From the NCBI RefSeq assembly GCF_003752585.1, contig NZ_RKHR01000008.1:97632-161631 (forward strand): DNA of 64,000 nt. Reading direction: 5' to 3'. The stretch is from Sinobacterium caligoides. GTDB lineage: Bacteria; Pseudomonadota; Gammaproteobacteria; Pseudomonadales; Sinobacteriaceae. A program made the translations under genes and the position numbers. Under the pieces are notes generated by a model. That model did not search any database and was not told the origin of the DNA. It was given only the letters and a program-made list of their open reading frames with translations. Positions 34,870 to 42,519 of the stretch are shown piece by piece; position 1 is the stretch's first letter, and every line of letters begins with the position of its first letter.

Positions 34870-35133
34870 ATGTCGAATACTTACGTTACTATTCACGGCA
34901 GTGAATGGAAGAAAGAAGATGTCGATGAGCCTGTAACCTGGGCTAAAACCAAACAGTGGGTTAAAGAATCTTGGCCCTCTGATGCTGACAACTGGGATCA
35001 CGATCACTGCCAAGTATGCTGGTGGAAACTTCATAAGTCTGATGACCCTGAACATGGAATTGGCTATCATAATCATGAAAATAATAACTGGCTTTGCACT
35101 GAATGCCATGAGCAGTTCGTTGTTCAGCCATAA
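34870..35133 (+). CDS. Cassette protein with Cys/His zinc-binding pattern
   Basis: An 87-residue protein. Two Cys pairs, HCQVCWWKL and WLCTECHEQF, separated by about 25 residues with extra His (GIGYHNHEN), suggest one structural zinc site. The N-terminus is acidic and Trp-rich. I do not recognise the family. The gene begins 10 bp after the preceding attC, so it relies on a very short leader. Confidence 0.68.
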   Translation: MSNTYVTIHGSEWKKEDVDEPVTWAKTKQWVKESWPSDADNWDHDHCQVCWWKLHKSDDPEHGIGYHNHENNNWLCTECHEQFVVQP

Positions 35134-35214
35134 CAAAACGGTCAATGGCGCCTGCGGCTGGACAGCTTTAAGCGCTGCTTCGCAGCAAAGCTGCCCATTA
35201 CCTAAGCGTTATGT
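35128..35214 (+). repeat. attC site 4
   Basis: CCATAAC (35128-35134) to GTTATGT (35208-35214), 87 bp. The stop codon of the previous gene lies in the first core. Confidence 0.85.
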
Positions 35215-35240
35215 AGTCAAAAAAGCCAATGGTGTTTTAA

Positions 35241-35435
35241 ATGTCGAATAGTATTCACATGACTATTAAGCAAACTGTCCGTGAGTCAGGTTACAATTAT
35301 GGAAGCCCAGAATTCAAGAAATATGTGTTCGAGCACAACATTGAATTATTGGCGGAAAAATCATCTTTAAAAAATAAAATTCGCCAAAAACGCCAAACGG
35401 AAAAGTTTAATAAGAATAATGGATCAAGCACATAA
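35241..35435 (+). CDS. Cassette hypothetical small protein
   Basis: A 64-residue basic, helical protein (ending KIRQKRQTEKFNKNNGSST). Highly charged and probably soluble. No family recognised. Position between two attC sites and a sensible start support it as a real cassette gene. Confidence 0.6.
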   Translation: MSNSIHMTIKQTVRESGYNYGSPEFKKYVFEHNIELLAEKSSLKNKIRQKRQTEKFNKNNGSST

Positions 35436-35513
35436 CAAAACCAAGAACGGCGATAGCTTTTTCATTGCGGCTTCGCCTTCATTACAAAGCTACGCGTGTT
35501 GGTGGCGTTATGT
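35430..35513 (+). repeat. attC site 5
   Basis: ACATAAC (35430-35436) to GTTATGT (35507-35513), 84 bp. Confidence 0.85.
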
Positions 35514-35549
35514 GTAAATCTACCTCACTAAAATAAATAGAGTATATAT

Positions 35550-36065
35550 ATGTCACTTTTAAAAGTCGCTTTTCTATCACTTTTTATATTTCTTGTAGCT
35601 TGCGCAAGTAACAAAGATAATTTAACAAAGCGTCAAGATGCATCATTTCAAAATGGAGCCGTAAATACTGGCATTAAATCTTACAGCGGTTCTGGTGGGA
35701 TAAAATGTTGTTACGACGTCTACTCGGAGATAAAGGATGCTACAGGTGAAAAACCTATTCTGGTATTAACTCGGCAACCTGAGCCAGGCACTAGAATTCA
35801 GCGAGTATCAATAACTGCAGGTAGCGCTGATGAACTAATTAACTATCTAGAGTATCAATTTAATTTACCAAAAGGTGAAACTGACCAAAAATCTATCAGT
35901 TTGGGTGGCGGTAAATGGCGTGTTGGCTCAAATATGCACGAAGGTGAAAGGCTAGTATTCATACTCAATCTAAATTATAATTTCGCCTTTAATAACGGCG
36001 ACTTACCTGAGCTAATTAATGTATTGAAGGCTTATCGTGAAAAATTCGTCAAGTTAGACATATAA
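35550..36065 (+). CDS. Cassette lipoprotein, unknown
   Basis: A 171-residue lipoprotein. A lysine-poor hydrophobic signal (VAFLSLFIFLVAC) ends in a lipobox with Cys18. The mature part contains CCYDVYSEIKD and a later YLEYQFNLPKGE...SISLGGGKWRVG that could be a maltose- or MalM-like beta domain, since MalM-type lipoproteins have CCxxxxxL near the mature start; this link is tentative. It is envelope-located. Confidence 0.72.
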   Translation: MSLLKVAFLSLFIFLVACASNKDNLTKRQDASFQNGAVNTGIKSYSGSGGIKCCYDVYSEIKDATGEKPILVLTRQPEPGTRIQRVSITAGSADELINYLEYQFNLPKGETDQKSISLGGGKWRVGSNMHEGERLVFILNLNYNFAFNNGDLPELINVLKAYREKFVKLDI

Positions 36066-36113
36066 CTAACTAACTACATATCCACCAAAAATAGCTTGTA
36101 TTTATAATAATAA

Positions 36114-36227
36114 ACATAACAAGAGCATGTTGCCGGAAAGTATTTCCATTGCTTGGTTTGTGCATCGCTACGCCATTATCGCACAAACCAATCCATTCCA
36201 ATCCTTCCGCAAATGCGGGCGTTAGCT
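36114..36227 (+). repeat. attC site 6 (long)
   Basis: ACATAAC (36114-36120) to GTTAGCT (36221-36227), 114 bp. Inner arms TTGGTTTGTGC and GCACAAACCAA pair perfectly. Confidence 0.85.
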
Positions 36228-36250
36228 TCCAATCTGGATCGGAGAATTAA

Positions 36251-36790
36251 TTGAAGATAGACAATGAAAATATTAGAACTCAAATAGGAAATGTTGGCTT
36301 TAAGATCCATGCTTCCGATGGAGATATTTCTAATGCGTCAATTGCTATCGCTGAAATAAAGCCAATTCTTCCCCAAGGAATGGAGGTAGAGGGTAGTATT
36401 GGGGTTCTTTTAACTTTGGTATCTCCAAGCCAAATAAAAAATTTAAAGTTTTCCTGTACTTGGAGCGACAATGAAGCAAAAGGTGATGCTTGCTCCGGAG
36501 AAGGCTTAGATGCATGGGAATGGGAAAGAGAGGGGCAGCTAGTTGTTATCGGAACTGAAGATGGCGAATGGTTATTTTCAAGGCTTAACCTAGGTAAGGT
36601 GACGCTAGATAATTACCCTGTATCCATCGATGTAAACCGCATCACAATAGAATTAGATCAATACCCGGCAAATACAGAGTTAACCCTGCATTTTGTCGTT
36701 TCAAGTAATAGTCTGCCAGAAAAAGAAGATTGTTCTTGCTGGTATGCAGTGGATATAGCGCATAAAAGGGTTGTTGAGTCATGCAGGTAA
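36251..36790 (+). CDS. Cassette hypothetical protein
   Basis: A 179-residue soluble, acidic protein starting at TTG 36251 with a GGAGA ribosome site 7 bp before. It appears beta-rich (LKFSCTWSDNEAKGD, LVVIGTEDGEWLFSRLNL, LTLHFVVSSNSLP) and ends in CSCWYAVDIAHKRVVESCR. The family is not recognised; the fold may be immunoglobulin- or jelly-roll-like. Short attC follows. Confidence 0.68.
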   Translation: MKIDNENIRTQIGNVGFKIHASDGDISNASIAIAEIKPILPQGMEVEGSIGVLLTLVSPSQIKNLKFSCTWSDNEAKGDACSGEGLDAWEWEREGQLVVIGTEDGEWLFSRLNLGKVTLDNYPVSIDVNRITIELDQYPANTELTLHFVVSSNSLPEKEDCSCWYAVDIAHKRVVESCR

Positions 36791-36791
36791 A

Positions 36792-36844
36792 AGCTAACAA
36801 GGCGCTGCTGTCGGACAAATTTTCCGCTGTTGGCGGCGTTATAT
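36792..36844 (+). repeat. attC site 7 (short)
   Basis: AGCTAAC (36792-36798) to GTTATAT (36838-36844), only 53 bp. Confidence 0.78.
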
Positions 36845-36941
36845 GCACGGAAGAGCTGAGGATGCCTAACGACCCCATGCCATGGAAATTATTAAGAGTA
36901 GTATCTGCCAATATGCCGTGCTTTATTGAGCATAAGGTTTG

Positions 36942-37406
36942 ATGCGTACTATCTCCGACGTATTTCTTATTGTTTTCGTAGTAGGATTGTGGCTATTTAT
37001 TTCTGAAGCTAGTACAGGCGCACCTACAAGACTTATTGACTATTATGCTGGGGATTACAGCTCGACAACAGACGGCCATATTTTTCAGTCTCGTGTGAAA
37101 AATACAAGGTTATTGAAGACTAGACGTGGATATAAATACGACATTCAATATAATTTCGTACTATCCGGTAAAAGTTATTATTCTCATCGAGTGAACTTCC
37201 TTTCAAGTAACTGGAGGGTCGCAATCGAAACTGTTAATAAATATCCAAAAGGCTCCAAAGTAAAAGTATACTATGATAAATCAAATCCTAATTACTCAAC
37301 GTTAGAAATAACCGAATTAAGCTATCAAGCGTGGGGGCAAGTCTTTGCCGCCGTCATTTTGGCAATAATATCAATCACACTCTTACCACTAAGCTTATTT
37401 AGATAA
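36942..37406 (+). CDS. Cassette DUF3592-type membrane protein
   Basis: A 154-residue protein with two membrane helices (about residues 4-24 and the C-terminal 25). Between them is an extracytoplasmic beta domain with the DUF3592 pattern: a strand ending YDIQYNFVLSGKSYYSHRV and NKYPKGSKVKVYYDKSNPNYSTL, where 'vYYdP.NP..s.l' is characteristic. Function unknown. Unlike its neighbours it has no complete attC after it; 22 bp beyond the stop comes the next cassette, with a mutated core site (ATTATAG). Confidence 0.8.
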   Translation: MRTISDVFLIVFVVGLWLFISEASTGAPTRLIDYYAGDYSSTTDGHIFQSRVKNTRLLKTRRGYKYDIQYNFVLSGKSYYSHRVNFLSSNWRVAIETVNKYPKGSKVKVYYDKSNPNYSTLEITELSYQAWGQVFAAVILAIISITLLPLSLFR

Positions 37407-37435
37407 AAATATGGTGAATGAATACTCTATTATAG

Positions 37436-37731
37436 CGCTAAAAGCTCCACTCTCTAATCATACTCACACCAGTCTCTCTGCCAAAGCCCACTACTCCCGG
37501 TAATCGTTATAACACCTTGAGCTATCAGCCGCTTGTAACTTTTAATCCAGCCGTTAGTACGGTACTGTATCCCTCAAATAATTAACAACACAGCTTAGCG
37601 GCAGTTAGCATGGACTTACTTCACAATCAGCAGCAACAACCTACCAAGCCCAGCTATAACAAGGCCAATCAGCATCGCCAGCAAAGCTGGCTGGACTTCG
37701 CTACGCTCAGCCGCTGTTGGCGGCGTTAGTT
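37436..37731 (+). repeat. Repeated ORF-less cassette, copy 2
   Basis: Second copy of the ORF-less cassette; its 5' junction reads ATTATAG (37429-37435) instead of GTTATAG. It matches copy 1 closely over the last 200 bp, including AGTACGGTACT and the attC. A 3-bp length difference before the attC keeps the antisense hydrophobic frame open. Confidence 0.85.
37654..37731 (+). repeat. attC site 8
   Basis: CTATAAC (37654-37660) to GTTAGTT (37725-37731), 78 bp; nearly identical to site 3. Confidence 0.87.
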
Positions 37732-37767
37732 GTATATTTATATTTAAAACTTAATTAAGGAGTAGTT

Positions 37768-38211
37768 ATGAAAATAAAGCAGGTTTCAACCGAGGGGCTA
37801 AATGACTTGGCCGTATTGTTTGATCAGTACATGGTTTTTTATAAGCAACCCTCTGCACCAGATAAATATCGAGTATATTTAAAAGAGCGATTGGAAAGAT
37901 CTGAAGCGACAGTGTTTATTGCTTACAGCTCAGAAAATAAACCAATGGGTTTCGTTTTAAATTACCATACCTTTTCTTCTGTATCTTTAGGGAAAGTCAT
38001 TATTCTAAATGATCTTTTTGTTGCCCCACTTTATCGTAAACAAGGAGTTGCAAACAACCTGATTTCTTGCTCAATAAAATTAGCAAAAGATACAGATTCT
38101 ATTAGAGTCGATTTAGCCACTTCAAAAGATAATTTTTCAGCGCAGGCGCTTTATGAAAAAATTGGGTTTGTTCAGGACAGAGAATATTTCTCCTACAGCT
38201 TATCTGTTTAA
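37768..38211 (+). CDS. Cassette GNAT N-acetyltransferase
   Basis: A 147-residue GNAT. Strand beta4 VIILNDLFVAPLYRKQGVANNLI contains the acetyl-CoA loop (R/QxxGxA as RKQGVA), followed by DSIRVDLATSKDNFSAQALYEKIGFVQD with the terminal ALYEKIGF signature. It resembles YjaB/AAC(3)-type small-molecule or amino-acid acetyltransferases. A normal leader with AAGGAG precedes ATG 37768. One of four GNAT cassettes in the array. Confidence 0.88.
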   Translation: MKIKQVSTEGLNDLAVLFDQYMVFYKQPSAPDKYRVYLKERLERSEATVFIAYSSENKPMGFVLNYHTFSSVSLGKVIILNDLFVAPLYRKQGVANNLISCSIKLAKDTDSIRVDLATSKDNFSAQALYEKIGFVQDREYFSYSLSV

Positions 38212-38221
38212 TATAGAATAA

Positions 38222-38337
38222 AACTAACAAGGCCATGCAATCCGACTCCGTTTATTACTGATTTTTAGGATAATCGCTTCGCGAATCATAGCCTAAAACC
38301 CAGCAACAAACTCCACGGTTTATGGCAGGCGTTATAT
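38222..38337 (+). repeat. attC site 9 (long)
   Basis: AACTAAC (38222-38228) to GTTATAT (38331-38337), 116 bp; inner palindrome TTTTAGG.ATAATCGCTTCGCGA. near its centre. Confidence 0.83.
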
Positions 38338-38353
38338 TCACCGGAGCCTAGTT

Positions 38354-38683
38354 ATGCCTCATTGCATTATTGAACACTCTAAAAACTTAGAACCAGCGAA
38401 ACTCATTGATGCAGTATATCAAGGAGCCCGAAAATCTAATCTTTTCGAAGATGATGATATAAAAAGTAGAACCATGGGATTTGATTATTATCAGTCTGGC
38501 TCCACAAAAAATTCATTTGTGCACGTAACGACAAAAATTTTATCTGGGCGTAACTTGGAACAACGAGCAATGCTGTCTCGTTCAATATTATCGGAGCTTG
38601 AAAGTCTTAATATTCAATCTACCTCTTTAACTGTTGAGGTAGTTGAAATAGAAAGAACATCTTATGCAAAGGTGGTAACGTGA
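38354..38683 (+). CDS. Cassette CHMI/HpcD-like tautomerase
   Basis: A 109-residue protein of the 5-carboxymethyl-2-hydroxymuconate delta-isomerase family within the tautomerase superfamily. MPHCIIEHSKNL gives the catalytic Pro after Met removal and the family motif P-H-x-x-x-E-x-S. FVHVTTKILSGRNLEQRAMLS matches the second half with its conserved Arg. The family acts in homoprotocatechuate degradation; in a cassette the substrate may differ. Length is slightly below the usual 115-130. Confidence 0.85.
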   Translation: MPHCIIEHSKNLEPAKLIDAVYQGARKSNLFEDDDIKSRTMGFDYYQSGSTKNSFVHVTTKILSGRNLEQRAMLSRSILSELESLNIQSTSLTVEVVEIERTSYAKVVT

Positions 38684-38791
38684 ATATAACAAGCCCATGA
38701 AGTCAGATTCGCAACGCTATCACACTGGTTGCAAAAGAAAAGGTGCAACAAATTGCGCCAGCATTGCTCACAGCTTATGGGGGCGTTAAAT
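38684..38791 (+). repeat. attC site 10 (long)
   Basis: ATATAAC (38684-38690) to GTTAAAT (38785-38791), 108 bp, directly after the TGA of the previous gene. Confidence 0.82.
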
Positions 38792-38805
38792 GATAAGAGC
38801 ATACC

Positions 38806-39447
38806 ATGCAATTCAAGTGTACAACTTTAGTTTTAGATCTTGATGGAACCATAAGCGATCCAAGTCTGGGGATCACGCGATGTTTTAACCATGCATTGCA
38901 AAGTCATGGTTTTCCCGCAGTGTCGGAGAGTGCGATTGCAAAGGAAATTGGGCCTCCTCTCGATGAAACATTTTTTAAGCTTGCACCTGGAATTAACGCT
39001 TCTAGTGTCGGTCAGTTCATAGCTACTTATAGAGATCGTTATTCTGATATAGGTTACTCTGAGAATACGTTGTATGATGGTATACCTGCAGCACTCAACA
39101 GATTAAAGAGCGCAGATATAACTCTTGGAGTGTGTACTTCTAAGCGGAGAGATTTTGCAGAAAAGATTTTGTCGCTGTTTGGTTTATCGGAGTATTTTAG
39201 CTTTATTAATGGTGGGGATGTTGGTATTACCAAGAAGTCGCAATTAGCAGGGTTATTGAATTCCAAGATCATTGATAATGATGCCGTTATGGTCGGTGAC
39301 CGATACGTAGATATAAAATCTGCTCATGGAAATGGTTTACGTTCAGTTGGCGTTCTTTGGGGCTTTGGAGATTACGCGGAGTTATCAGAAGCCTCGCCTT
39401 TATGTATTCTAGAGAAAGTTGAGGAACTTCCCCGTGCCTTCATTTAA
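38806..39447 (+). CDS. Cassette HAD hydrolase, phosphoglycolate-phosphatase-like
   Basis: A 213-residue HAD enzyme. Motif I LDLDGTISDPSLGI has Asp nucleophile and general acid; motif II lies in LGVCTSKRRDFAEKIL, the Lys in GITKKSQLAGLL, and motif IV in AVMVGDRYVDIKSAHGNGLRSVGVLWGFG (in parts). The GDRYVDI and GVLWGFG elements are typical of Gph/PpaX-like phosphatases. Substrate could be phosphoglycolate or a nucleotide. Complete and apparently intact. Confidence 0.88.
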   Translation: MQFKCTTLVLDLDGTISDPSLGITRCFNHALQSHGFPAVSESAIAKEIGPPLDETFFKLAPGINASSVGQFIATYRDRYSDIGYSENTLYDGIPAALNRLKSADITLGVCTSKRRDFAEKILSLFGLSEYFSFINGGDVGITKKSQLAGLLNSKIIDNDAVMVGDRYVDIKSAHGNGLRSVGVLWGFGDYAELSEASPLCILEKVEELPRAFI

Positions 39448-39512
39448 CAAGCCCAAGTGTCGGAATCGTTTTCTGCTGCGCTTCAAACCATCCGCAAAAG
39501 CGGGCGTTATGA
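39442..39512 (+). repeat. attC site 11
   Basis: ATTTAAC (39442-39448) to GTTATGA (39506-39512), 71 bp; nearly the same sequence as site 13. Confidence 0.87.
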
Positions 39513-39521
39513 GTACTTAGT

Positions 39522-39965
39522 ATGAGCATTCAAGGAAGTTGCAATTGCGGAAACTTTAAGATTAAGTGGCACTCAAATGACTATCAATTGACACCTAGAG
39601 AGTGCGTCTGTCGCTACTGCCAATCCAAAGGTGCTATGTACGTCTCTAAATATGACACAAGATTTGAAGTTATCATTGCCGACCAAAGCCTTCATCATAT
39701 TCATCAGCAAGGCACACAATCTGCTCAATTTCATGAGTGTAAAGGATGTGATAGCCTCGTATTTGTAACCTCAGATATTAATGGTGCTTTGTTTGGCTCA
39801 ATAAACTCTGCATGTTTAGAGAACGCTAACCAATTTCAGCCTAGGGTTTCTTTGGCGCTATCCACTACAACGGCAGCTCATAAGAAACACAAGTGGCGAC
39901 AAAGTTGGTGCCAAGCCAGTATTCATAACAAGTTTAGGCAAGGGGCTACCAAAAGCGTCACTTAA
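39522..39965 (+). CDS. Cassette GFA/CENP-V-like protein with read-through tail
   Basis: A 147-residue protein of the GFA (glutathione-dependent formaldehyde-activating)/CENP-V fold. GSCNCGNFKIKW supplies the first Cys pair, CVCRYCQSKG the second, and CKGCDSLVF a third, forming the usual zinc sites. The last 14 residues are encoded by attC sequence: the core TCATAAC lies at 39923-39929 and the frame continues through it to a stop at 39963-39965. The native stop seems to have been lost. Confidence 0.8.
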   Translation: MSIQGSCNCGNFKIKWHSNDYQLTPRECVCRYCQSKGAMYVSKYDTRFEVIIADQSLHHIHQQGTQSAQFHECKGCDSLVFVTSDINGALFGSINSACLENANQFQPRVSLALSTTTAAHKKHKWRQSWCQASIHNKFRQGATKSVT

Positions 39966-40018
39966 ATTACATACGCAATTACGTGTCGATTTTGTAGCCA
40001 ATGCTAAAGGCGTTATGT
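39923..40018 (+). repeat. attC site 12
   Basis: TCATAAC (39923-39929) to GTTATGT (40012-40018), 96 bp; its left third is inside the preceding coding frame. Confidence 0.8.
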
Positions 40019-40063
40019 GTAAGCTATATATTTTATCATTAGATCAAATAGAGTGGTTAAATA

Positions 40064-40495
40064 ATGAAAATTGCATTAGGCGGTGATCACGCTGGATTTG
40101 AATACAAAAAGGTGATCATTGAGCTATTGGACTCTCAAGGCATCGAATCTGAGGATTTTGGTCCTTTTAGTTCTGAATCATGTGATTACCCAGACTTTGT
40201 GCATCCGGTGGCTGAAGCTATTGAAATCGGAAAATTTAATCTAGGTATAATAATTTGTGGGAGTGGAAATGGCGTAGCGATGACTGTAAATAAACATCAA
40301 AACATTCGCTGTGCGTTGGCTTGGGAGCCAGAACTCGCTGCGCTTGCTCGTGCTCACAATGACGCGAATATTATTTCCATTCCCGCACGTTACGTTAGCT
40401 TGGAAAAGGCCAAACAAATAGTATCGGTCTTCTTAAGCACTGAATTTGAAGGCGGTCGACATCAAAATAGGGTTTCCAAAATACCATGTGTATAG
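40064..40495 (+). CDS. rpiB: Cassette RpiB/LacA/LacB-family sugar-phosphate isomerase
   Basis: A 143-residue isomerase. MKIALGGDHAGFEYKK holds the Asp and His of the substrate site, DFGPFSSESCDYPDF the conserved second strand, and GIIICGSGNGVAMTVNK the catalytic Cys. ALAWEPELAALARAHNDANIISIPARY (in parts) completes the RpiB signature. It interconverts ribose-5-phosphate and ribulose-5-phosphate, or allose/galactose-6-phosphates. Full length for the family; an unusual but not unprecedented metabolic cassette. Confidence 0.92.
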   Translation: MKIALGGDHAGFEYKKVIIELLDSQGIESEDFGPFSSESCDYPDFVHPVAEAIEIGKFNLGIIICGSGNGVAMTVNKHQNIRCALAWEPELAALARAHNDANIISIPARYVSLEKAKQIVSVFLSTEFEGGRHQNRVSKIPCV

Positions 40496-40529
40496 CAGAA
40501 ACCTACAACCTAAGTATCGAGGTCATTAG

Positions 40530-40600
40530 CCATAACAAGCCCAAGTGTCGGAATGGTTTTCCGCTGCGCTCCAAACCATCCGCAAAAGCTGGCGTTATAT
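40530..40600 (+). repeat. attC site 13
   Basis: CCATAAC (40530-40536) to GTTATAT (40594-40600), 71 bp; arms TGGTTTTCCGCTGCG and AACCATCCGC match site 11 almost base for base. Confidence 0.87.
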
Positions 40601-40621
40601 AAAAATGAATTCGAGAGCAGT

Positions 40622-41029
40622 ATGAACATAGAAATAAGGTTAAACGATTCGATTGACGATAAAGAAGTCATCGAGCTATATAAAGCTAACTCTTGGTCTT
40701 CTGCTAAGAAACCTGAATTATTAATTCCTGCTTTGCGTAACTCACATTCATTGGTTACGGCAAGGGTTGGTGGAAGCTTAATTGGTATTGGCAATGCTAT
40801 TTCAGATGGGTATCTAGTTGTTTATTACCCACATATGTTAGTTCATCCTCAGTATCATGGGAAAGGCATTGGCCGTAAAATGATGGAATTAATGCAAACT
40901 GTTTACGGAGGTTTTCACCAACAAATGCTAACCGCAGATGGTGAGGCCATTGATTTCTACAAGGCATTGGGGTTTGAGCGTGCTGGTAAAACTGAGCCAA
41001 TGTGGGTGTATGCAGGTAATGAGCACTAA
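40622..41029 (+). CDS. Cassette GNAT N-acetyltransferase
   Basis: A 135-residue GNAT starting at ATG 40622; a longer frame runs back into the attC and is not used. The central strand VVYYPHMLVHPQYHGKGIGRKMMELM contains the acetyl-CoA loop HGKGIG, and the C-terminal DGEAIDFYKALGFERAGKTEPMWVY has the FYKALGF signature. It resembles short GNATs of the YitI/AttT type. Substrate unknown. Confidence 0.88.
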   Translation: MNIEIRLNDSIDDKEVIELYKANSWSSAKKPELLIPALRNSHSLVTARVGGSLIGIGNAISDGYLVVYYPHMLVHPQYHGKGIGRKMMELMQTVYGGFHQQMLTADGEAIDFYKALGFERAGKTEPMWVYAGNEH

Positions 41030-41031
41030 GC

Positions 41032-41127
41032 GCATAACAAAAACCAGCAGTCTGACTCCGCAAACGGTCATGCATTTTGTACTAAAATTCCCGCCATTTA
41101 GCTACGCAGTTGTGCTTGGCGTTACTT
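41032..41127 (+). repeat. attC site 14
   Basis: GCATAAC (41032-41038) to GTTACTT (41121-41127), 96 bp. Confidence 0.8.
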
Positions 41128-41140
41128 TCAAGGGGGCTGA

Positions 41141-41815
41141 ATGACCATAATATGTCTCGAAGGAGCTAGCGGTATCGGTAAGAGTACCGCAGCTTATTTT
41201 ATGGAAAGGGAATATGGATATGTGCGTATTCCTGAGGTAAAGGAGTTATTTGATCGGCCATCTAATCAGCCTGATGATTGGTATTTCTAGATGCAGGTAA
41301 AGCGTTGGGAGTTGGCTAAAAATGAATCTGAGTCAGGAAAAGTAGCGATCCTAGATGGGGATCACCTACAGCCTGTTTGGTACAACTGGATTTTTGATGA
41401 TTTAAATTTTCAACCTATCGATGATGTTTTGGATTTTTACTCAGAGGCTTTCCTAAAGGGGAGCTTGGATTTCCCAGATGCATATGTTGTGCTGCATTTA
41501 GGCATTGATAAATTGAAGTCTAGAAAGGAAAACGATAAAAAACGTAAGCGAAGTAACTTTGAAATGCATTTACGCTTAATCGAGCCTCAGCGGAATTACT
41601 TTCAAGAACTGCACTTAGGGGGCCATTCTGGTGTCAGTTTTATAGAGGCGACCTCTTCAGCTGACATAGCAGCTTTCTGTCATTCTTTGCATAAAGACAT
41701 CATAGTTAGCAGTGCTAAAAAACCGAATTTTAATATCGTCGAGACATTCATTAGATCGAATGCAATAAGTAAAGGCATTGGGCAAAAAAAAACGCAACCA
41801 GGATTTAGACGTTAA
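41141..41815 (+). pseudogene. P-loop kinase interrupted by an in-frame amber codon
   Basis: A single reading frame of 225 codons with one internal TAG at codon 50 (41288-41290). Before it, MTIICLEGASGIGKSTAA holds Walker A (GASGIGKST) and the Thr-rich P-loop. After it, QVKRWELAKNESESGKVAILDGDHLQPVWYNW continues in the same frame with the Walker-B-like LDGDH and later basic lid residues. The family pattern 'WYF-x-x-QVxRW' spans the stop, so the TAG replaced one or two residues. An ATG follows the TAG directly, so a truncated C-terminal product might be made, but without the P-loop. Nonsense mutation, sequencing error or suppression are all possible. Confidence 0.8.
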
Positions 41816-41831
41816 ATTTCATACATATATT

Positions 41832-42134
41832 ATGGGGCAACAAGTGTTAAAAATAACTTTATCGGTAGCGATTTTCCTAGCTATTTTAACAGGAGGCGGA
41901 TATTTCTACGTTGAGAAATATTTATTTCAAAGTACTGATTCCGCCCAGATTAAGGGACTGGGAGTAGTATCTGTAGGTGAATATGTTAAGCATAAAAAGT
42001 TTGGAACTGGCGTAATTAAGGCAATCCATCAAAATGGTGAAAGTCACTCTGTACAAATCAACTTTAAAGAATACGGAAGAAAATGGCTCATTGCAGAGTT
42101 TGCACCTCTCTCCATTGAAAATGATTCGCCGTAA
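41832..42134 (+). CDS. Cassette membrane-anchored UvrD-type Tudor-domain protein
   Basis: A 100-residue protein. A single N-terminal membrane helix (ITLSVAIFLAILTGGGYFYV) is followed by a linker and a C-terminal domain: VGEYVKHKKFGTGVIKAIHQ then SVQINFKEYGRKWLIAEFAPL. The pattern 'GxxVxHxKFGxGxVxxI...VxF...GxKWLxxxxAxL' is that of the C-terminal Tudor-like domain of UvrD/PcrA helicases, which binds RNA polymerase. A membrane-tethered stand-alone copy is unusual. Start ATG 41832 lies 17 bp after the kinase frame. Confidence 0.72.
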   Translation: MGQQVLKITLSVAIFLAILTGGGYFYVEKYLFQSTDSAQIKGLGVVSVGEYVKHKKFGTGVIKAIHQNGESHSVQINFKEYGRKWLIAEFAPLSIENDSP

Positions 42135-42144
42135 TATTTATTAA

Positions 42145-42245
42145 ATTTAACATATCATCGCTTACGACCGCTTTAATTGGTTACTGCTTTGCAAAAAACT
42201 CCTTAAAAAAGCAGCCAAGAGCGGCTGTAAAACTTAACGCTATAG
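42145..42245 (+). repeat. Degenerate attC site 15
   Basis: ATTTAAC (42145-42151) opens the site; the right core is decayed to CTATAG (42240-42245). Inner arms ACTGCTTTGC and GCAGCC...GCGGCTG are partly complementary. Probably inactive. Confidence 0.5.
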
Positions 42246-42493
42246 AGCTAACCCCCTCTCTAACAATAGTAATATCAGTCTACTGCAAACCGTTCCCCTC
42301 ATCATTGTGAATTCATCGAGCTATCAGCCACTTGTACCTTTTCATCAGGCTATTTGTAAGGTACTGTATCTCTCAAATAATTAACAACAGGACTTAGCGC
42401 TAGTTAGTGAGGACTTACTGCAGGTCCAGCTATAACAAAGCCAAACAGCATCGCTAACTTCGCTACGCTCTGCCGCTATTGGTGGCGTTAGGT
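42246..42493 (+). repeat. Repeated ORF-less cassette, copy 3 (divergent)
   Basis: Homologous to copies 1, 2 and 4 but with deletions before and inside the attC. The GTACTGTATCTCTCAAATAA core is retained. The antisense hydrophobic frame is broken in this copy. Confidence 0.78.
42430..42493 (+). repeat. attC site 16
   Basis: CTATAAC (42430-42436) to GTTAGGT (42487-42493), 64 bp; a shortened version of sites 3, 8 and 22. Confidence 0.82.
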
Positions 42494-42519
42494 TTTAGTT
42501 CTGCTATAGAGATGCACCA

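Noticed and set aside
34747..35145. Minus-strand 132-codon frame crossing the repeated cassette and the next gene
   Set aside because: Most of it is antisense to a better-supported cassette gene; only the short hydrophobic C-terminal part is conserved among repeated copies.
41760..41815. attC at the end of the kinase pseudogene
   Set aside because: A GTTAAAT core is present at about 41810 but no convincing left core or arm pairing; it may be a decayed site.
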